Shown in pieces: positions 15,610 through 18,853 of a DNA stretch of 18,853 bases. The first letter of the stretch is position 1, and every line of letters begins with the position of its first letter. The DNA comes from an uncultured Collinsella sp. (GTDB lineage Bacteria; Actinomycetota; Coriobacteriia; Coriobacteriales; Coriobacteriaceae). The DNA lies in contig URKV01000024.1 in NCBI GenBank assembly GCA_900548565.1, forward strand, positions 1 to 18,853, written 5' to 3'. Both the position numbers and the translations under genes were made by a program. The notes under the pieces are model-generated. The model had not been told where the DNA came from. It searched no databases and saw nothing but the letters and a program-made list of their open reading frames with translations.

Positions 15610-15658
15610 CCAGCACCTGACGGGGTGCTGGTCTTATGCGAGTGAGTCGGTTACGACT
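15610..15658 (-). promoter_or_regulatory. Hairpins in the rplF-rplR gap
   Basis: Minus-strand RNA: AGTCG-TAAC-CGACT (15658-15645) begins at the rplF stop codon, then CCAGCACC pairs with GGTGCTGG around a 6-nt loop (15631-15610). A T5 run occurs only 10 nt after the second stem, so it could be at best a weak terminator. It might be an attenuator, processing site or stability element between rplF and rplR. Confidence 0.4.
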
Positions 15659-16193
15659 ACTTGGCGGCCTTACCCAGCTTGCGGCGGATGTGCTCGCCAA
15701 CGTAGTGGATACCCTTGCCCTTGTAAGGCTCGGGAGGACGATGGCCGCGGATCTCAGCGGCGATCTGACCGACCTGCTGCTTGTTGATACCCTTGACGTT
15801 CACGTGGGTGTTGTCGGGAACCTCGAAGGTGATGCCCTCGGGAGCCTCGACGATCACGGGGTGCGAGAAGCCCAGGGAGAACTCGAGGTTCTTGCCCTTC
15901 TGCTGCACGCGGTAACCGACGCCGGCGAGCTCGAGCTTCTTCTCGAAGCCCTCGGAAACGCCAACAACCATGTTGTGGATGAGGGCGCGGGTGAGGCCGT
16001 GGCGGGCACGGGTCTCACGCTCGTCGTCGGGACGGGAAACGGTGAGGACGTTGTCCTCGACGTTGATAGCGAGCTTCTCAAAGACATCGAGCTCGAGCTG
16101 GCCCTTGGGGCCCTTGACGACAACGTTGTTGCCGTTGACTGCCACTTCGACTCCGGCGGGAATCTGGACAGGCTTATTACCGATACGAGACAC
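15657..16193 (-). CDS. rplF: 50S ribosomal protein L6 (uL6)
   Basis: Large-subunit protein near the factor-binding site, 178 residues, two tandem L6 domains. SRIGNKPVQIPAGVEVAVNG at the start and the signature PEPYKGKGIHYVGE near the end. The start codon is GTG (16191-16193) preceded by AAGGAG. It follows rpsH by 33 nt. Confidence 0.98.
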   Translation of the reverse strand: MSRIGNKPVQIPAGVEVAVNGNNVVVKGPKGQLELDVFEKLAINVEDNVLTVSRPDDERETRARHGLTRALIHNMVVGVSEGFEKKLELAGVGYRVQQKGKNLEFSLGFSHPVIVEAPEGITFEVPDNTHVNVKGINKQQVGQIAAEIRGHRPPEPYKGKGIHYVGEHIRRKLGKAAK

Positions 16194-16226
16194 GGTGATC
16201 TCCTTTCCTTCTACCTACCGAGCGAA

Positions 16227-16625
16227 TTACCAGACGTAAGCGATGATCTCGCCGCCGACGTTGTGCTTGCGAGCATCGCGGTCGGTCATGACGCCATGGC
16301 TGGTGGAAATAATGGCGGTACCAAGGCCACCGCGGACGCGGGGCATGTCGGCAACGCCGGTGTACTTACGCAGGCCCGGCTTGGAAATGCGGCGGATGCC
16401 GTTGATGACCTTAGCCTTCTTGGGACCATACTTAAGCGTGATGTGCAGAGTCTTCTGGGGAACGGTGTCCTCGACATCGTAGCCCTCGATGTAGCCCTCC
16501 TCGTGCAGAACACGAGCGATCTCGACGAGCTTCTTGCTGCTCGGCATGGAGACCGTGGCCTTGTTCACAGAGTTAGCGTTACGGATGCGCGTAAGCATAT
16601 CTGCGATCGGGTCTGTAAGGTTCAT
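16227..16625 (-). CDS. rpsH: 30S ribosomal protein S8 (uS8)
   Basis: Primary 16S rRNA-binding protein, 132 residues; in E. coli S8 is the translational repressor of the spc operon. DPIADMLTRIRNANSVNKAT at the N-terminus and GTAIISTSHGVMTDRDARK with GGEIIAYVW at the C-terminus are diagnostic. ATG with AAGGAGA upstream. A 119-nt gap with two hairpins separates it from rpsZ. Confidence 0.98.
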   Translation of the reverse strand: MNLTDPIADMLTRIRNANSVNKATVSMPSSKKLVEIARVLHEEGYIEGYDVEDTVPQKTLHITLKYGPKKAKVINGIRRISKPGLRKYTGVADMPRVRGGLGTAIISTSHGVMTDRDARKHNVGGEIIAYVW

Positions 16626-16666
16626 ACAGATTCTCCTTCGTTCTTGATGAACACGTGCTCTTGGTT

Positions 16667-16732
16667 CTTCGCCGCCCTTAACGGCAAAGCCTTTTTAGCG
16701 CGTTTTCCCTGTTCCAAACTGATGCTTGAAAC
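16667..16732 (-). promoter_or_regulatory. Two hairpins in the rpsZ-rpsH gap
   Basis: Minus-strand RNA: GTTTCAA pairs with TTGGAAC (16732-16726 / 16717-16711, 7 bp, one wobble, 8-nt loop), and CTTTGCCG pairs with CGGCGAAG (16689-16682 / 16674-16667, 8 bp, one wobble, 7-nt loop). Between them lies an A-rich stretch. These could regulate rpsH, whose product S8 is a known spc regulator in enterobacteria; here that is inference. Confidence 0.4.
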
Positions 16733-16744
16733 GCTGGTAGTGAC

Positions 16745-16930
16745 TTACCAGCTGGCCTTCTTAACGCCGGGAAGCTCGCCCTTGAGTGCAAGCTCGCGGA
16801 AGCAGACACGGCACAGGCCGAACTTGCGGTACACAGAGTGCGGACGGCCGCAGCGCTGGCAGCGCGTGTACTCACGAGTAGAGAACTTCTGCTTGCGATT
16901 GCACTTGACGATCATCGATGTCTTAGCCAC
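16745..16930 (-). CDS. rpsZ: 30S ribosomal protein S14, type Z (uS14, zinc-binding)
   Basis: A 61-residue small-subunit protein in the short zinc form: cysteines 24, 27, 40 and 43 (CQRC and CRVC) make the zinc knuckle, and FRELALKGELPGVKKASW is the usual end. The start is GTG (16928-16930) with AGGAGG upstream. Located between rplE and rpsH as expected. Confidence 0.97.
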   Translation of the reverse strand: MAKTSMIVKCNRKQKFSTREYTRCQRCGRPHSVYRKFGLCRVCFRELALKGELPGVKKASW

Positions 16931-16964
16931 TTATATCCTCCTCACATAGAGTATTGTTCGCCCC

Positions 16965-16994
16965 AAGCGCCGCCCCCTTGTGGGAACGGCGCTT
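16965..16994 (-). promoter_or_regulatory. Strong hairpin in the rplE-rpsZ gap
   Basis: Minus-strand RNA: AAGCGCCGTTCCC pairs with GGGGGCGGCGCTT around an ACAA loop, 13 consecutive pairs of which two are G-U. It starts 15 nt after the rplE stop and ends about 35 nt before the rpsZ start. It is followed by GGGGCG, not Us, so a terminator role is unlikely; an mRNA-stability or protein-binding element is more plausible. Confidence 0.5.
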
Positions 16995-17009
16995 ATAGGG
17001 CAGGTGAAC

Positions 17010-17567
17010 CTATTTCTTGAACGGGAAACCGAAGGCGTCCAGAAGGGCCTTGGCCTCCTCATCGGTGTTGGCGGTGGTCACGAAAGTGATGTCCATACCA
17101 CGCTGGTGATCGACGGAGTCGAAGTCGATCTCGGGGAAGATGAGCTGCTCGGTGACGCCCATGGAGAAGTTACCACGGCCGTCGAAGCTCTTGGCGGAGA
17201 TGCCGCGGAAGTCGCGGATACGGGGGATCGCGACGGAGGTCAGACGATCGAAGAACTCCCACATACGGTCGCCACGCAGGGTAACCTTGCAGCCGATCGG
17301 CATACCAGCGCGCAGGCGGAAGGTAGCGATGGACTTGCGGGCACGGGTGATCATCGGCTGCTGGCCGGTGATGGCGCGCAGGTCGCGCACGGCACCGTCG
17401 ATGGCCTTGGAATCGGTAGCGGCCTCGCCGACACCCATGTTCACGACGATCTTCTCAAACTTGGGGATCATCATGACGTTCTCGTACTGGAACTTGTCCT
17501 GAAGCTGCTGCTTGACCTCGTTGTTGTACTTGGTCTTCAGACGCGGCACATACTTCTCTTCTGCCAT
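17010..17567 (-). CDS. rplE: 50S ribosomal protein L5 (uL5)
   Basis: 5S rRNA-binding large-subunit protein, 185 residues. KYNNEVKQQLQDKFQYENVM leads into MIPKFEKIVVNMGVGEA; MGVTEQLIFPEIDFDSVDH and the end EEAKALLDAFGFPFKK are typical. ATG with GGAGTG upstream. It is the first gene of the ribosomal cluster in this window: the usual upstream neighbour rplX is not present, and a candidate promoter lies about 138 nt before the start. Confidence 0.98.
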   Translation of the reverse strand: MAEEKYVPRLKTKYNNEVKQQLQDKFQYENVMMIPKFEKIVVNMGVGEAATDSKAIDGAVRDLRAITGQQPMITRARKSIATFRLRAGMPIGCKVTLRGDRMWEFFDRLTSVAIPRIRDFRGISAKSFDGRGNFSMGVTEQLIFPEIDFDSVDHQRGMDITFVTTANTDEEAKALLDAFGFPFKK

Positions 17568-17704
17568 TGTTCACTCCTTCTTGGGGTTTTAAGCACGGGG
17601 CGTGGCCACGATGGGTTGTCCTCGTGCCTCCTGGCTGCATCCGCGCCGCTCATGGCATTTTGCGGTTTGGACTCGACGCAGCAGGAGCCGACAAAACAAT
17701 CGGT

Positions 17705-17733
17705 ACTATACGCGCATCGGGAGCGTATTTCCA
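17705..17733 (-). promoter_or_regulatory. Candidate promoter reading into rplE
   Basis: Minus strand: TGGAAA (17728-17733), 17-nt spacer, TATAGT (17705-17710). It matches the sigma-A consensus at four of six and five of six positions. It would give a leader of about 130 nt before rplE, supporting rplE as the first gene of a transcript. Confidence 0.45.
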
Positions 17734-17794
17734 GAAAAACCTCGTCTGCCTGCACAACTCCACAACTCCCCCGCACAAATGGATCCCAAAAAGC

Positions 17795-17861
17795 AGTTGC
17801 GGTGAAATAGGGACTGTTTGGCGGCCTAACAGGCTTAAACAGTCCCTATTTCACCGCAACT
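17795..17861. repeat. Perfect 25-bp inverted repeat (terminator or REPIN/MITE-like)
   Basis: 17795-17819 is the exact reverse complement of 17837-17861; the core includes GCGGTGAAATAGGGACTGTT. The 17-nt loop can itself pair GCC with GGC. It ends 17 nt after the stop of the XdhC-family gene, and on the minus strand TGCTTTTTGG follows, so it may terminate that gene. The length and perfection of the arms are more than a terminator needs and suggest a dispersed palindromic element. Confidence 0.8.
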
Positions 17862-17878
17862 TATTGGTGGGGATGCGA

Positions 17879-18853
17879 TTAGCGCTTGCGGGGGACGAGT
17901 TTGGTGCGGCGCAGGTGGATCATCTCGGCGGCGATGGAGATGGCGATCTCCTCGGGGTCCTCGGCCTCGATGGCAACGCCGATCGGAAGGTGCAGCTCGT
18001 CGATCTGGTCCTGCGTAAAGCCTTCCTGCTCCAGGCGGGCACGCACAAAGGCCGTCTTGCGGCGCGAGCCCAGACAGCCCAGGTAGGCAGGCTTGGCGCG
18101 CATGGCCTGAATCACCACGTCGATATCGGACTTGTGGCCTGCTGTGGCCACGACCACCAAATCGCGCGGACCGATGGGACACAGCTCGCTCAGGTTCTTG
18201 TAATCGACCAGGCGACGATCGTAGACACCGGGCACCCATTCGGGCGTCAACGTGCCGGGGCGGTCATCGCAGGCCACGACGGCAAAGCCCGCCGCCGTGA
18301 GCACGCGCGCCGTCGCGGCGCCTACGTGTCCGCAGCCAAAGATGTAGGTCAGGCCCTCGGGGCAGAGCGTCTCGATGTGCGCCGCGGGAATCTCAGAGGC
18401 AGCGTTGGTGTAGGTGACGTTACTCCCCTCCTCCACCAGTGAAAGCCCGGGGCAGCCCGCAATGGTATGGCGCGATGCCTCGCCATGGTACTCGGCCACA
18501 TCGCCCTCGAGCGCGCTCGCGATAAACGGCTCAAAGTCGATGACGAAGTCGCCGATGCGCCGATAGACCAAGACGTCGGCAATTTCCTGGAACAACGGTG
18601 CCTGGGTCGCATCCAGATGCAGATAGCACAGGCAAATGGCTCCGCCGCAGATCATGCCGGTATCGGAGTTCTCGCCGCCCATGGTGTAGCGGACCAGACG
18701 CGACTGTCCCGCGCTCAGGAGTTCGCGCGCCTCATCCAGCGCAAAGAGCTCAATCTTACCGCCGCCGATAGTGCCCGCCTGGCTGCCATCGGCAAAGACG
18801 GCCATCCATGCGCCCACACCGCGCGGTGACGACCCCGCCGTGCCGGCCACGAC
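17879..18853 (-). CDS. XdhC/CoxI family protein, 5' end beyond window
   Basis: About 324 residues are visible and the frame stays open to the window edge, so the start is missing. The XdhC/CoxI domain begins near its N-terminus with GTAGSSPRGVGAWMAVFADG followed by GTIGGGKIE, and includes CGGAICLCYLH. The C-terminal Rossmann-like XdhC domain has YIFGCGHVGAATARVL, DDRPGTL, VVVATAGHKSD, YLGCLGSRRKT and PIGVAIEAEDPEEIAISIAA. Family members bind or sulfurate molybdenum cofactor and pass it to xanthine dehydrogenase-type hydroxylases, and some act in selenium-dependent hydroxylase maturation. The hydroxylase partner is not in the window, so the substrate system is unknown. Same strand as rplE, separated by the inverted repeat. 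Confidence 0.92.
   Translation of the reverse strand, partial: VVAGTAGSSPRGVGAWMAVFADGSQAGTIGGGKIELFALDEARELLSAGQSRLVRYTMGGENSDTGMICGGAICLCYLHLDATQAPLFQEIADVLVYRRIGDFVIDFEPFIASALEGDVAEYHGEASRHTIAGCPGLSLVEEGSNVTYTNAASEIPAAHIETLCPEGLTYIFGCGHVGAATARVLTAAGFAVVACDDRPGTLTPEWVPGVYDRRLVDYKNLSELCPIGPRDLVVVATAGHKSDIDVVIQAMRAKPAYLGCLGSRRKTAFVRARLEQEGFTQDQIDELHLPIGVAIEAEDPEEIAISIAAEMIHLRRTKLVPRKR

Larger units (their letters stand above)
17568..17878 (-). other. Noncoding region between the XdhC gene and rplE
   Basis: 311 nt without a credible gene; no part of its translations resembles L24 or L14. It contains, in minus direction, the 25-bp inverted repeat (17861-17795), a tandem GGAGTTGT duplication (17769-17754), a candidate promoter (17733-17705), a 10-bp palindrome CGTGGCCACG (17601-17610) and the rplE ribosome binding site. 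Confidence 0.7.

Noticed and set aside
15636..16949. 437-codon plus-strand open frame opposite rplF, rpsH and rpsZ
   Set aside because: Antisense shadow spanning three known genes and their gaps; no domain and no ribosome binding site.
17568..17660. Remnant of rplX just upstream of rplE
   Set aside because: All three minus-strand frames were read; none shows L24 motifs such as a KOW segment, and the short frame ending in IVATPRA has no upstream extension.
1..18853. CRISPR array, prophage, transposase or toxin-antitoxin locus
   Set aside because: No regularly spaced direct repeats and no proteins of these classes were found; the window is mostly housekeeping.

Overview
The window is a piece of a GC-rich actinobacterial draft contig, most likely from Collinsella or a close Coriobacteriia relative. 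This rests on the character of the ribosomal proteins, the zinc-type S14, the alanine/lysine-tailed L17 and the gene order. It is inferred from protein resemblance, not from a database search. The first 45 bases are not genomic: they are an Illumina Nextera i7 adapter ending in the Tn5 mosaic end. The contig therefore really starts at base 46, inside tyrS, and any tyrS translation that runs through the adapter has an artificial C-terminus.

Left part (46-7768). The 5' part of tyrS and a peptidase-U32-family protein lie on the minus strand. A class A penicillin-binding protein is divergently transcribed on the plus strand and ends at a strong hairpin terminator. On the minus strand follow the arginine repressor argR, which has its own terminator and palindromes in its upstream region, a GT2-type glycosyltransferase, and truA.

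Central and right part (7804-17567). This is one long minus-strand cluster with the standard spc-alpha order. Read in the direction of transcription it is rplE, rpsZ, rpsH, rplF, rplR, rpsE, rpmD, rplO, secY, adk, map, infA, rpmJ, rpsM, rpsK, rpsD, rpoA, rplQ. A UUCG-loop terminator closes it before truA. The genes supply ribosomal proteins of both subunits, the Sec translocon channel, adenylate kinase, methionine aminopeptidase, IF-1 and the RNA polymerase alpha subunit. Several gaps that are usually short (rplE-rpsZ, rpsZ-rpsH, rplF-rplR, infA-rpmJ) are 75-150 nt long and hold RNA hairpins without obvious U-tracts. They are the best candidates here for undescribed regulatory structure.

Right edge (17568-18853). 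The expected upstream neighbour rplX is missing. In its place are about 310 noncoding bases with a plausible promoter reading into rplE and a perfect 25-bp inverted repeat, followed by an XdhC/CoxI-family gene cut by the window end. This is either a real break of the operon or an assembly join; the adapter at the other end makes the second possibility worth testing. I see no phage, CRISPR, transposase gene or defence system, and no clearly new multi-gene system.
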